NCBI GenBank assembly: GCA_001730015.1
Contig: MDLA01000140.1
Location: 21,600 to 85,599 of the forward strand
Direction of reading: 5' to 3'
DNA: 64,000 nucleotides
DNA from: Chromatiales bacterium (ex Bugula neritina AB1)
GTDB lineage: Bacteria > Pseudomonadota > Gammaproteobacteria > Granulosicoccales > Granulosicoccaceae
The notes beneath the pieces were generated by a model. The model had not been told where the DNA came from and made no database searches. It was given only the letters and a program-made list of their open reading frames with translations. The position numbers were made by a program, and so were the translations under genes. Shown here piece after piece: positions 16,659 to 25,764 of this stretch (positions within the stretch are counted from its first letter, which is position 1; the number at the start of each line of letters is the position of its first letter).

Positions 16659-19458
16659 GGTCGGCCAAAGTAACTTTCAACACGTTTTGCCTAACTTGTT
16701 GTATGTAGTCAGCCCCCCTGCCATACCGCTCGGCATAGTAGTTACCTACAGCTTCTCCGGCCGGGGATCCCGGCTTATCAATACGGCCGATCACACCGAG
16801 GATTGCTTCCTCTAATAATCGTTCTTCGTGTTTCTCGTTGAGTAACCAGGTAATGGAGGCGTCGAAGTCATCGAAAGTCTCCTGCAAACGAGGATCACGA
16901 TAAGAGTAAAATCGAAAAGCTCCGCCCTCTCCGTCGTAACTGGCGCCACCACCGTAAGCACCACCTTTCTCACGCACTGCGCTGTGCAGGAAGCCATTGC
17001 CCAGATATTCACTCAAAACGGTAAATACAGGGGCCGCCGGATGCCCTGATGCCACAACCGATTTGGCTTGAGCACAATAATTAACCTGGGCGTTAGTACA
17101 CCAGGCTTGCTTCACTTGTGCGGATACATAGTCAATAGCAAAGCCGGGGGAGGCAGACTCACGCTGGGTAATTCCACACCGGGCTATCTCCTGGGCAACC
17201 AGTGCATGTTGCTCCTGTTCGCTTACAACCAGCCATTCTCTTGGCGCGTTGCAAATACGCTCGTGAATGAGATTCAACTTTTCCGATAGTGCAGCAACTT
17301 CTGCAGGATTCTTCTGCAAACGTTCATCGAGGGCTCTGAGCTCCGCTATTCCCTGCAGCCCTCCCCAGCGATGGCTTAATGCGCCGGTAGCGCTGAGTTG
17401 ACTGGTAGCGGCTGTCATCGCGAGACCGTGGCCCCTGCCAGTTATAGAACTCTCGCGTCGAGCTCGGGTTTGCGATATCAGATCCTTGATTCTGGAGGTC
17501 TCAGTGAAATCAGGGGAATCAAGAGTCTCGTGAATCATTCGACTGATGTGCTGATAATTGCGATTTAACCCCTTTGCTGAAATTACCATCGAGGCGTGCA
17601 TGTCATCTTTTTTACCGAGTACGCTGCGAGTACTGATTCGCGCCCCCAGGCCGCCGAGAACAGCCGCCTGCTGTGCCTGTGTATCGAGATAGTTGCGACC
17701 GGCACTGCCTACTTCTGTCAGGCACATAGTGTAAATGGGCAGCACATCCAGCAGGCTGTCATCAAACGCTGGCAACTCACTAACCAGCTGCTGATATACC
17801 ATGCCATTGGTCCCGGTTGTGTACCAGACACCCGGCATATCACCGGTTTGCCTGCTTTCTCCTACCGGGAACTTCAACTCCGCGGGTACGTCTTCGAGAG
17901 TGACGCGTGGCAGCAATTCTGCATCGTCTTCGCCCGACTGCCTTTCTTCAAGATCCGCAGCCAGTTCAGCAATTCTGGCACGTTGCTGCTCATTCAGTGA
18001 TTCATCGAGCGCTTTTAGATTTTCTGCTTCAGCAGCTTCTTCAGCGGCGGCAAGATCACAGTCGGGCGACATCACCAAGCGTATCCGGTGTGGATTATCC
18101 AGCAACAAATCCTGAACCAGACGCGGAATAAACTGCGGATCCTCTGCATCTTTACGTAAATCGTCGAGTAAGTTGTCTATATCGAGCGCAGCAACTGGAT
18201 CACCACCGTGCAGTGCTGGTGTAAGCGCGCGCATGGCAAGTTGCAACCCATAGGGAAAGCCGTCACCGGTTACCTCACGCTGCGCCAGTTCAAGCTGATG
18301 CAGTACAGACATTACCGACTCTGTTGGCACCCCGTTGGTGGCAATATCTTCCAGCACAACCATAATCAACGCTTCAACTGCATCGGCCTTTTCGGGATCA
18401 GTTCCTTCAAGCCCAGCTGCAAAAGTCATTTCGCGGGTGTCGTCGTCGGCTCCGCAAAGCGGCGAAGGCGAGCTACCCAAATCACTGGTTTCCAGTGCCC
18501 GGCGCAGCGGCGAACTACTATTATCAAGTAATACATCTGACAGCACACGCGCTTCCATCACTTTGCGCATATCGGAATTTTTACCCAGTAACCAACCCAA
18601 CGCTACATGCGTTTTGCCTTCGGTGCTCTCTTCTGCCAATGGATAACTGGCCGTCATATTCTGTGGCGAGGTGTACCGCTGTTCGTCAGGGATCGCAAAA
18701 CCGGAAACATCGAGAGCTTCAAATTCATTCAGCGCGCGCTCTTCGAACTTGTCCTGTAATTCACTCGCTGGCAGATCTCCATAAGTAAACATCACGGCAT
18801 TAGACGGATGATAATGCTTGGAATGGAATGCCTTTAATTGCTCCCAGCTCAAATCCGGAATTACTGCCGGGTCTCCGCCGCTATCATGGTGGTACGTAAT
18901 ACTTGGAAACAACGCAGTGGAAAATTGCTTCATGAGACGTGCGTTCGGCGAGCTGTATGCTCCCTTCATCTCGTTAAAAACCACCCCTTTGTACATCAAC
19001 GGGGAGTTGATGTTTCCAGACTCGGTGAAATCGAGACGATGTCCTTCCTGCCGGAAATCAAGCTCATTCAGGCTCGGGAAAAAGGCCGCATCAAGATAAA
19101 CATCGAGCAAGTTATAAAAATCTTTGCGATTTCTACTGGCGAATGGATACGCTGTCCAGTCACTCGCTGTAAATGCGTTCATGAAGGTATTGAGCGACCG
19201 TCGCAACATCATGAAGAACGGATCCCTCACCGGATAACGCTTGCTTCCGCAAAGAGCGGTATGCTCAAGGATGTGCGCAACCCCGGTTGAATCCTGTGGT
19301 ACTGTTAAAAACGCCACCAAAAACGCGTTCTGATCGTCGTCCGCTGCCAGGTGCATGTGACGTGCCCCGGTCTTTTTATGCCGATACTCCTGAAACTCCA
19401 TGTTCAGTGACGCAATCGGGTAGCGACGCAATTCCTCAAACACTGCACTTTGTGGCAT
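16549..19458 (-). CDS. M16-family zinc metallopeptidase, PreP/presequence-protease-like (M16C)
   Basis: Large single-chain insulinase-type peptidase, 969 residues, expected to degrade unfolded peptides in an enclosed chamber. The inverted zinc motif HxxEH is HILEH at residues 62-66, preceded by STGVAHILEHTALCGS, the PreP-type context. The second half contains the inactive homologous domain with EKGGAYGGGASYDGEGGAF near residue 825. A GGAG lies 6 nt before the ATG. There is no signal peptide, so it is probably cytoplasmic. It is a single gene, separated from pilZ by 334 nt. The exact substrate is unknown. Confidence 0.92.
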   Translation of the reverse strand: MPQSAVFEELRRYPIASLNMEFQEYRHKKTGARHMHLAADDDQNAFLVAFLTVPQDSTGVAHILEHTALCGSKRYPVRDPFFMMLRRSLNTFMNAFTASDWTAYPFASRNRKDFYNLLDVYLDAAFFPSLNELDFRQEGHRLDFTESGNINSPLMYKGVVFNEMKGAYSSPNARLMKQFSTALFPSITYHHDSGGDPAVIPDLSWEQLKAFHSKHYHPSNAVMFTYGDLPASELQDKFEERALNEFEALDVSGFAIPDEQRYTSPQNMTASYPLAEESTEGKTHVALGWLLGKNSDMRKVMEARVLSDVLLDNSSSPLRRALETSDLGSSPSPLCGADDDTREMTFAAGLEGTDPEKADAVEALIMVVLEDIATNGVPTESVMSVLHQLELAQREVTGDGFPYGLQLAMRALTPALHGGDPVAALDIDNLLDDLRKDAEDPQFIPRLVQDLLLDNPHRIRLVMSPDCDLAAAEEAAEAENLKALDESLNEQQRARIAELAADLEERQSGEDDAELLPRVTLEDVPAELKFPVGESRQTGDMPGVWYTTGTNGMVYQQLVSELPAFDDSLLDVLPIYTMCLTEVGSAGRNYLDTQAQQAAVLGGLGARISTRSVLGKKDDMHASMVISAKGLNRNYQHISRMIHETLDSPDFTETSRIKDLISQTRARRESSITGRGHGLAMTAATSQLSATGALSHRWGGLQGIAELRALDERLQKNPAEVAALSEKLNLIHERICNAPREWLVVSEQEQHALVAQEIARCGITQRESASPGFAIDYVSAQVKQAWCTNAQVNYCAQAKSVVASGHPAAPVFTVLSEYLGNGFLHSAVREKGGAYGGGASYDGEGGAFRFYSYRDPRLQETFDDFDASITWLLNEKHEERLLEEAILGVIGRIDKPGSPAGEAVGNYYAERYGRGADYIQQVRQNVLKVTLADLKNVAEEYLVGGESSYAVVGGADKLSSLAGFDRYSV

Positions 19459-19792
19459 TTCTGCTCCGTCTGATGACTATAGAAACTGTCGGGATTTTGA
19501 ATATGCTGTTATAAGGTCTGCAAGAGCAGAGCGCAATACTCGAACCGACAAATTATATGCCACCGAAACGCACCTCAGAAAATACGTATGGTAAATACAA
19601 CAAGTGCTTTGGGCGACGGAACAGTTACTTTGGTTGGAAGGCGGCATTAGGTACCGCCATGCCATTTGTCTTCGCCAGACCGTATTAAACGAGTTACGGC
19701 GTGAGACATCACCACGGGCAGGAACAAAAAAATCAATCCGGAGCGGCACACCCCTGCGGCTGCCCACCAGATCTAAAAACGATTTGAAGCGA
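19459..19792. other. Intergenic region between pilZ and the M16 peptidase gene
   Basis: It contains the probable M16 promoter near its left end and a GGCGG/CCGCC inverted repeat near 19640-19656. A 96-codon open frame at 19477-19767 (minus) shows no family features and is not called. No terminator with a clear stem and T-run was found for the pilZ operon. Confidence 0.5.
19508..19536 (-). promoter_or_regulatory. Candidate sigma-70 promoter for the M16 peptidase gene
   Basis: On the minus strand, TTGCGC (19531-19536) and TATAAC (19508-19513) are separated by 17 nt, about 50 nt before the ATG at 19458. The -10 matches 5 of 6 positions; the -35 is weak. Confidence 0.35.
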
Positions 19793-20131
19793 CTACATGG
19801 TATTGGTGGGACGCTCTGAGGATATTAATCCCCCCAGATGGTCTTCAACAATACGTCGTACGTTACCCGCCTTTTCTCCGGTGAACTGAACACCGATTCC
19901 CGCCACGGAGTTGCCGCCGGCCGCAGTAATCCAGACTACTTTTCCCGGTACTGGCCATCTTTCTGATTCATCCATCAATCCAAACAACAGAAAGACAGTA
20001 TCACCAAGGTTATAGGCCTGATTAGTCGGTACAAACACACCGCCGCCTTCAACAAAAGACATGTATGCCGCTTGTAAGGCGCCACGGTCTGTTATTGTCA
20101 GCGATACGATGGCTTTGCGATCGGTGGTCAT
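19793..20131 (-). CDS. pilZ: Type IV pilus assembly protein PilZ
   Basis: Small cytoplasmic PilZ-domain protein of 112 residues required for type IV pilus biogenesis. Its position directly after holB, overlapping it by 4 nt (ATGA), is the diagnostic holB-pilZ arrangement of Pseudomonas and Xanthomonas. The core pattern GGVFVPTNQAYNLGDTVFLL and WITAAGGNSVAGIGVQF fits the family. The RxxxR and DxSxxG residues that bind cyclic-di-GMP in other PilZ proteins are not evident, as expected for the non-binding PilZ type. No other pilus genes are in the window. Confidence 0.9.
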   Translation of the reverse strand: MTTDRKAIVSLTITDRGALQAAYMSFVEGGGVFVPTNQAYNLGDTVFLLFGLMDESERWPVPGKVVWITAAGGNSVAGIGVQFTGEKAGNVRRIVEDHLGGLISSERPTNTM

Positions 20132-21105
20132 TGTGGATTCTCCGCGCGAATTCTGAGTCGATACATACGTATATCGGCCAACGCGCCCTCAAGCACAGCC
20201 TGGGTTTTCAGGCTCGCATTATCCAGGCGCATCCGATCCTGTAGAACGATGTGTGCCTGGCTGAGATAACGTCGATCAATCGTGTGCCGTTCAGATGTCA
20301 ATCGACCGCTTGCCACAGAAAATTCAAGCTTTTTAATCAGTTCTGTGGTCCACTGCAGGAATAATGTTAACGAAACTCTGGTGCTCAGTGCCGAAGCAGT
20401 CAGTCCGGCGAGCTCTGTCGGGCTCCCGTCTTTAAGAACAAAGTCAACCCACCCACTGCGAATAGCAGCGATCCGGGCGAGATCGAGGTTACCGATGTGG
20501 CTCCTGGCCAGCAACGGAGCACCCTGAGCAAAATCCAGGGCCATTTCACAATCGCTGAGCTTTTGCCCTTTCAGCCAATCCAGTGCAACATCTTTTTCGG
20601 GAGTGGGAACCACAATACGCTGACAGCGGCTCCGCACCGTTGCAGGCAGCTCTGCCTCGCGATCAGCGATCAGCATAATTACGCTGCCGGCGCCCGGTTC
20701 CTCCAGCGTTTTCAACAAGCTGTTTGCAGCCGCTGTCGTCATGCTGTGGGCTTTGTTAATAACAGCAATACGGTATGGCCCATAGGTGGCCGTGAGCGAC
20801 AACTTCTCAGTGAGCTTCCGGATTTGCTCAACGCTGATCACAGTCGCCTTATCTATCCAGTCAAGCAACATCAGGTCTGGGTGGGTTCCACGCCTGGTTA
20901 GCACACACCGGTTACAGGTGTCACAAGGTGCCCCCTCAGGAAATCGCTCGCACAGTAACGCTCGCGAAAACGCGGTCGCCAGCTCGAGCTTCCCGAGGCC
21001 CGGCATGCCGGCAATCAGGGAGGCATGATGCAGGCTGCCCTGCGACGCCACATTGATTAGCATACGCCACTGTCGTTGCAGCCAGGGGTAAGGTGCTTCA
21101 ATCAT
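20128..21105 (-). CDS. holB: DNA polymerase III delta-prime subunit
   Basis: Clamp-loader subunit, 325 residues. The N-terminal AAA+ module has a degenerate P-loop GMPGLGKLELA near residue 34 and a zinc module with CERFPEGAPCDTCNRC near 50-66. TYGPYRIAVINKAH, AANSLLKTLEEP and TVRSRCQRI are the usual HolB/DnaX-like stretches. It overlaps tmk by 8 nt and pilZ by 4 nt, so all three are probably translationally coupled. Confidence 0.94.
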   Translation of the reverse strand: MIEAPYPWLQRQWRMLINVASQGSLHHASLIAGMPGLGKLELATAFSRALLCERFPEGAPCDTCNRCVLTRRGTHPDLMLLDWIDKATVISVEQIRKLTEKLSLTATYGPYRIAVINKAHSMTTAAANSLLKTLEEPGAGSVIMLIADREAELPATVRSRCQRIVVPTPEKDVALDWLKGQKLSDCEMALDFAQGAPLLARSHIGNLDLARIAAIRSGWVDFVLKDGSPTELAGLTASALSTRVSLTLFLQWTTELIKKLEFSVASGRLTSERHTIDRRYLSQAHIVLQDRMRLDNASLKTQAVLEGALADIRMYRLRIRAENPQ

Positions 21106-21763
21106 CCACTGTACTAACTAGAACGTCGGCCCATTGATCAATGACCCGGCAAAGCACTGACTCTGCTGCCACCGATACAGATTCAAAATCAGGATTCGCA
21201 TCGATCACCTGTATACGCGAAGGATTTTCTCTGGCTCGCTCCAGGTAACCTTGCCTGACACGCTCAAAAAAGGTATCGCCTTCGGTTTCAATTCGATCCA
21301 GTGAACGTCGCCTGCGGGTTCGTGCCAGACTGGTCTCGCGGCTGGCATCAAGCAATAGTGTCAGATCAGGTTGCAAACCCTCCTGCACCCACGCCTCGAT
21401 TATAGAAACGCGCTGCATACCAAGCTGCCTGCCCGCTCCCTGGTAGGCATAGGAAGCATCGGTGAATCGATCGCACAATACCCAGACGCCGCTGGAAAGT
21501 GCCGGCTCGATTATCGATTCTATATGCTGAGCGCGTGATGCGAACATCAGTAACAATTCCGCTTTAGCCACCATTGGGTCTTCGGTACCGAGCACAACTT
21601 CACGTAACTGCTCACCCAGAGGCGTTCCACCCGGTTCACGAGTACAGACCACTTCAAACCCATATCTCTGCAGCACATCCCGCACGACTGGCAGCAGTGT
21701 CGATTTCCCTACACCTTCTGCACCTTCCAGCGTGATAAAGCGACCACGTTGCTTATCGGCCAT
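21098..21763 (-). CDS. tmk: Thymidylate kinase
   Basis: Phosphorylates dTMP to dTDP. The 221-residue protein has the P-loop EGAEGVGKST at about residues 14-23, the DRFTDASYAYQGAGRQ motif near 94-109, and the lid region ARTRRRRSLDRIE near 148. It lies between mltG (13-nt gap) and holB (8-nt overlap), the standard gammaproteobacterial order. Confidence 0.95.
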   Translation of the reverse strand: MADKQRGRFITLEGAEGVGKSTLLPVVRDVLQRYGFEVVCTREPGGTPLGEQLREVVLGTEDPMVAKAELLLMFASRAQHIESIIEPALSSGVWVLCDRFTDASYAYQGAGRQLGMQRVSIIEAWVQEGLQPDLTLLLDASRETSLARTRRRRSLDRIETEGDTFFERVRQGYLERARENPSRIQVIDANPDFESVSVAAESVLCRVIDQWADVLVSTVDD

Positions 21764-21776
21764 TGGAATTAGTCCG

Positions 21777-22772
21777 CTATTTTTTCAGGATGAATTTACG
21801 CACAGCCTTATTGTGCGCTTCCACCGTTTCGTTAAATACATGGCCCCCGGTTCCATCTGCAACAAAAAACAACGCCTTCGTTGCTGCCGGATTAACTGCC
21901 GCCTCCAGTGACTCCGCACCCGCCATCGCAATTGGTGTGGGCGGTAGACCGGCAATAGTATAGGTGTTATAGGGGGTTGGTGTTTTTAAATCGCGGCGAG
22001 TAATATTTCCGTTGAAAGACCTGCCAATACCATATATTACTGTCGGGTCCATTTGCAGGCGCATGCCTTTTCGCAATCGACCCGCAATTACCCCTGATAT
22101 AATCGGCCGCTCCGATGCCACTGACGTCTCTTTTTCAATTATAGATGCCAGAGTCAGAGCTTCGTAGGCACTGGAAACCGGGAGATTATCCTGCCGGTCC
22201 AGCCACACTTCATCCAGTTTCGCTACCAATGCCCGATTGGCCCGCAATAGAAATTCTGCATCTGTCGTACCGCGAGGAAAAAAATAGGTATCGGGTAGAA
22301 ACTGCCCCTCTGGATGACCGTCCGCCAAACCGATAGACGCCAGCAGATCTTTATCCTCGACGTCTTGCAACGTTGCTACGAGTACCGGATCCGCGGCGAG
22401 AGCATCACGCAATTGCCAGATATTCCAGCCTTCGAGAATAGTAAACGAGTACTGTTTCTGTTTGCCAAGCTGTAACTCATCGAGCAGGCTGATCGGCGTC
22501 AGATCTGTGGACAGAGAATACTCGCCGGTTTTTATACTACGGGCCTTGCCTGTGTAGCGGGCATAGATTTCCCACCATATCGGACGATCGAGTAACCCGG
22601 ATGCTGATAATTTAGCGCCGATAACCCGCACCGTTTCACCCGGCTTGACCTGAATATCCAGCGCTCTGGAATCGGTACTTAAAGGCGCGTGAAGAAATTC
22701 ATAGGCATCGTATGCCAACCAACCCGCCGCGCATACAAAAAGGCAAAAGACAAACGCAAATAATTTTTTCAC
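21777..22772 (-). CDS. mltG: Endolytic murein transglycosylase MltG (YceG family)
   Basis: Inner-membrane lytic transglycosylase that cuts nascent glycan strands. It has an N-terminal membrane anchor (residues 4-20), a LysM-like segment (about 40-100), and the YceG catalytic domain with the essential glutamate at E213 in LASIIEKETS. LPDTYFFPRGT and MDPTVIYGIG are further conserved stretches. The start is GTG at 22772; no ATG gives an intact anchor. 331 residues compares with 340 in E. coli. The gene pabC, usually just upstream, is absent. Confidence 0.94.
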   Translation of the reverse strand: MKKLFAFVFCLFVCAAGWLAYDAYEFLHAPLSTDSRALDIQVKPGETVRVIGAKLSASGLLDRPIWWEIYARYTGKARSIKTGEYSLSTDLTPISLLDELQLGKQKQYSFTILEGWNIWQLRDALAADPVLVATLQDVEDKDLLASIGLADGHPEGQFLPDTYFFPRGTTDAEFLLRANRALVAKLDEVWLDRQDNLPVSSAYEALTLASIIEKETSVASERPIISGVIAGRLRKGMRLQMDPTVIYGIGRSFNGNITRRDLKTPTPYNTYTIAGLPPTPIAMAGAESLEAAVNPAATKALFFVADGTGGHVFNETVEAHNKAVRKFILKK

Positions 22773-23010
22773 AGACTAACCGTGTGCAGAAAATCGACTA
22801 TCTGATCGGTACAGAGGCCATCCACAGTAACGTCTGAGAGCCTGTCCGGAAATGAGAGTAGTAACGAGGTTGTGAGAATTTCGTACGGGGCGCGCAGGGT
22901 TGGAATAGTTGATCGAATTAGGAGAACTGTAATACATAGTCAAACTGGTCGATCTTAAAAGCAGGCCAATCACTCGTTGCCGCAGCTGGTCATTCATTCC
23001 CGGAATTTTC
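22773..23010. other. fabF-mltG gap where pabC is usually found
   Basis: Only 238 nt separate fabF from mltG. A 73-codon frame (22776-22997, minus) fills the gap neatly but has no PabC features and is not called as a gene. The gap contains one copy of a dispersed intergenic repeat (22841-22920). Confidence 0.6.
22841..22920. repeat. Diverged dispersed repeat, copy A
   Basis: Similar to 50291-50355 in the same orientation. The shared core is CTGTC, GTAnCGAGG, TGTGAG, TTTCG and, at the right end, GATCGAnTTA-like sequence. I count roughly 31 matches in the first 43 positions. Both copies are intergenic. No terminal inverted repeats or coding capacity were recognised. Confidence 0.5.
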
Positions 23011-24249
23011 CTAGATCCGGCTGAAGATCAACGTTGCGTTGGTGCCACCAAAACCAAACGAGTTTGAAAGCACATGGGATAGCTCTAACTGACGCGCTTC
23101 ATTAGGCACGTAATCGAGATCACATTCCGGATCCGGGTTTTGCAGATTGATAGTTGGAGGCACAGATTGATCGCGTAACGCCAGCACGGCAAATACCGCT
23201 TCGATTCCACCCGCCGCCCCGAGCAAGTGGCCGGTCATGGATTTAGTCGAACTGACCGCGACCTTGCCCGAGTGATCACCAAATGATGACTTTATAGCAT
23301 TTGTCTCTGCGATATCCCCCACACTGGTTGATGTGCCGTGAGCGTTGATATAGCCGATTTGATCTGCATTAAGCCCGGCATCTTTTAGTGCGCTATTCAT
23401 GCAGCGACGTGCTCCATCGCCATTGGCTGCCGGTTGCGTCATGTGGTGAGCATCGCCGCTCATTCCATAACCAGACAACTCACAATAGATTTCTGCCCCA
23501 CGCGCTCGTGCATGTTCATATTCTTCTAACACCAGTACACCTGCACCATCACCCAGAACAAAGCCATCTCGATCTGCATCCCACGGCCGACTTGCTCCGG
23601 CGGGGTCATCGTTTCTGGTAGAAAGTGCCCTGGCTGCACCAAATCCCGCGAGCCCCAGCGGACAAGTGGCCATTTCTGCACCGCCACAGAGCATAGCGTC
23701 TGCATCACCATATTTTATCAGTCGCACTGCCTCACCAATGTTATGAGTACCCGTGGTACAAGCGGTTGTAATGCAGATATTCGGACCTTGAAGGCCGCGC
23801 ATTATAGACAGATTGCCGGCTATCATATTAATGATTGTTGAGGGCACAAAAAACGGAGACATCCTGCGGGGACCGGACTTGACCAGAATGGAATGCTGAG
23901 CCTCAATATTAGGCAGCCCACCGATTCCGGAACCTATCGCAACCCCTATTCTCTCAGGGTCGTGATCTTCGGAGCGCAATCCGGCATCATCGAGGGCCTG
24001 CAAACCGGCCGCAATACCGAAGTGAATGAACGTATCCATTTTGCGCGCATCCTTGGCGCTCATGTATTCGGTTACATCGAAATTTTTTACCGAAGCAGAA
24101 AAACGTGTTGAATAGCCTTCCGTGTCAAACGACTCAACCATTGCCGCACCGGATACACCACGCAAGAGGTTCGCCCACGTTTCCTTTACAGTGTTGCCAA
24201 CCGGAGTAATTGCTCCAAGGCCAGTAACTACAACTCGACGTTTACTCAA
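23011..24249 (-). CDS. fabF: 3-oxoacyl-[ACP] synthase II
   Basis: Condensing enzyme of fatty-acid elongation. The catalytic triad is visible: C164 in [11 protein letters not shown]304 in [11 protein letters not shown] and H341 in [11 protein letters not shown]. The 412-residue length is standard. It follows acpP in the order fabD-fabG-acpP-fabF, but a 301-nt gap with two strong hairpins separates it from acpP, so it is probably expressed at a lower level than the carrier protein. Confidence 0.97.
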   Translation of the reverse strand: MSKRRVVVTGLGAITPVGNTVKETWANLLRGVSGAAMVESFDTEGYSTRFSASVKNFDVTEYMSAKDARKMDTFIHFGIAAGLQALDDAGLRSEDHDPERIGVAIGSGIGGLPNIEAQHSILVKSGPRRMSPFFVPSTIINMIAGNLSIMRGLQGPNICITTACTTGTHNIGEAVRLIKYGDADAMLCGGAEMATCPLGLAGFGAARALSTRNDDPAGASRPWDADRDGFVLGDGAGVLVLEEYEHARARGAEIYCELSGYGMSGDAHHMTQPAANGDGARRCMNSALKDAGLNADQIGYINAHGTSTSVGDIAETNAIKSSFGDHSGKVAVSSTKSMTGHLLGAAGGIEAVFAVLALRDQSVPPTINLQNPDPECDLDYVPNEARQLELSHVLSNSFGFGGTNATLIFSRI

Positions 24250-24550
24250 AACGGGTGCTCCCGAATGGTGTTGCTGCGCTCTGCGGTCGAACGCCTGTTC
24301 AACAAACTCTACTGCAATGTCTGTCGGCTTTTTCTGATTCTACAGCGCTTGCCAGCTGGGCCGGGCTAAGGGACAGAGTCTCATTGGTGACTGGTTATTC
24401 TATCCCGATGGATCACTGATTTTCATACAGCTACTCCAATGCTGTTGCTAACCAGGATCAACCTGGTTAGCCCGTCGTTTCACGGCCGAATCATCTTCGC
24501 AACCCGTTAAAAGGATTGCGAATCTACCAGAGAAATCAACACAAAACCGG
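24250..24550. other. acpP-fabF intergenic region with tandem hairpins
   Basis: A 301-nt gap without coding features. A near-perfect hairpin (arms CGCAACCC/GGATTGCG, one mismatch, 24498-24520) lies 30 nt after the acpP stop on the minus strand. A perfect 10-bp hairpin (arms GCTAACCAGG/CCTGGTTAGC, 24447-24471) follows. Neither has a T-run. They may stabilise the acpP mRNA 3' end or partially terminate transcription. Confidence 0.65.
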
Positions 24551-24787
24551 CTAATCCAGATTGGCGTCTACATACGCTACGGCCTGGGCAACTGTAGTGA
24601 TCTTCTCTGCTTCTTCGTCAGGAATCTCGCACTCGAACTCTTCTTCAAGAGCCATAACAAGCTCTACAGTATCGAGGGAATCAGCGCCAAGATCGTCTAC
24701 AAACGAGGCTTTACTGGTAACTTCCTCATCCTTAACACCTAGTTGCTCTACGACGATTTTCTTTACGCGTTCTTCGATACTACTCAT
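24551..24787 (-). CDS. acpP: Acyl carrier protein
   Basis: Small acidic carrier of growing acyl chains, 78 residues. The phosphopantetheine attachment site is S37 in [18 protein letters not shown]. The strong ribosome site GGAGGG lies 7 nt before the ATG, in keeping with very high expression. It lies between fabG and fabF. A perfect 14-nt palindrome lies 38 nt upstream of the start. Confidence 0.98.
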   Translation of the reverse strand: MSSIEERVKKIVVEQLGVKDEEVTSKASFVDDLGADSLDTVELVMALEEEFECEIPDEEAEKITTVAQAVAYVDANLD

Positions 24788-24825
24788 ATTGCATACCCTC
24801 CACGGGACTGGTCATTTTGCGAAAG

Positions 24826-24839
24826 TTGGCAATTGCCAA
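24826..24839. promoter_or_regulatory. Perfect palindrome upstream of acpP, possible operator or RNA hairpin
   Basis: TTGGCAATTGCCAA lies 39-52 nt before the acpP ATG. A TATACA box on the minus strand at 24850-24855 would place the transcription start just upstream of the palindrome, so it would sit at the beginning of the leader. The -35 is not convincing. The identity of any bound protein is unknown. Confidence 0.4.
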
Positions 24840-25016
24840 TCTGTTCCATTGTATAAAATCCGAATTTCATACGCCACTGAATTCATCGATAAATGTTTGT
24901 TCATCTACCGGTATGCAGCTACGTCTGCGACTGATGGATAAGGCCGAAACGTCAGCTTTCAAGCAGTATTCATACACTATGTCGGTTTTTTGTCATTTAG
25001 TGACCATTGCCAGCTC

Positions 25017-25757
25017 CTAATTCATATACATACCGCCATTAACATGCAGTGTTTGCCCGGTAATGTAATCCGCTTTGGACGAAGCCAGAAAAGCGACCAT
25101 ATGAGCAATTTCAGATGGCTCGCCAAGGCGACCCAAGGCAATTTCTTTCTGCAGGCTGTCTCGCTGCGCCTCTGGCAGTGCATTGGTCATGTCTGAAACA
25201 ATAAAGCCGGGAGCGACCGTATTAACTGTAATATTACGGGAGCCAACCTCACGCGCCAGCGATTTGCCAAAACCTATAATTCCGGCCTTGGCTGCAGCAT
25301 AATTACTTTGGCCACCATTGCCTGTCACGCCAACGACAGAAGCGATGTTTATAATCCTGCCGCGCCTAGCCTTCACCATACCTCGCAGACATGCCTTGCA
25401 CATATGATAAATCGACGATAAGTTTGTGGCGATCACATTGTCCCATTCATCGTCTTTCATTCTCATCAGCAGATTATCACGAGTAATACCCGCGTTATTA
25501 ACCAAAACACTGATGACGCCGTGCTCCTTTGCAATTGCGCTGAGTACTGTAGCTACCTGCTCTTTATCAGAGACGTCCAGCACAACCCCGCTGCCTCTAA
25601 CGCCGTTAGCCGACATTCGATCAGAAATACCTTTTGCACCGGCTTCACTGGTAGCCGTGCCGATCACAGTGGCACCTAAAGCCGCCAGTTCATCAGCCAC
25701 CGCAGCCCCTATACCTCGGCTGGCTCCGGTAACCAGCACTATCTCGTCATTCAACAT
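25017..25757 (-). CDS. fabG: 3-oxoacyl-[ACP] reductase
   Basis: NADPH-dependent SDR reductase of fatty-acid synthesis, 246 residues. The cofactor motif GASRGIG is at 11-17, NNAG at 87-90, and the catalytic residues are S140, Y153 and K157 (SNYAAAKAG). The C-terminus TGQTLHVNGGMYMN is characteristic of FabG. It lies 7 nt after fabD and 229 nt before acpP. Confidence 0.96.
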   Translation of the reverse strand: MLNDEIVLVTGASRGIGAAVADELAALGATVIGTATSEAGAKGISDRMSANGVRGSGVVLDVSDKEQVATVLSAIAKEHGVISVLVNNAGITRDNLLMRMKDDEWDNVIATNLSSIYHMCKACLRGMVKARRGRIINIASVVGVTGNGGQSNYAAAKAGIIGFGKSLAREVGSRNITVNTVAPGFIVSDMTNALPEAQRDSLQKEIALGRLGEPSEIAHMVAFLASSKADYITGQTLHVNGGMYMN

Positions 25758-25764
25758 TGTTATT

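Noticed and set aside
19477..19767. 96-codon frame between pilZ and the M16 gene
   Set aside because: No ribosome site or family features, and it covers the probable M16 promoter.
22776..22997. 73-codon frame filling the fabF-mltG gap
   Set aside because: Spacing looks gene-like, but it spans a dispersed repeat and lacks any PabC or other family feature.
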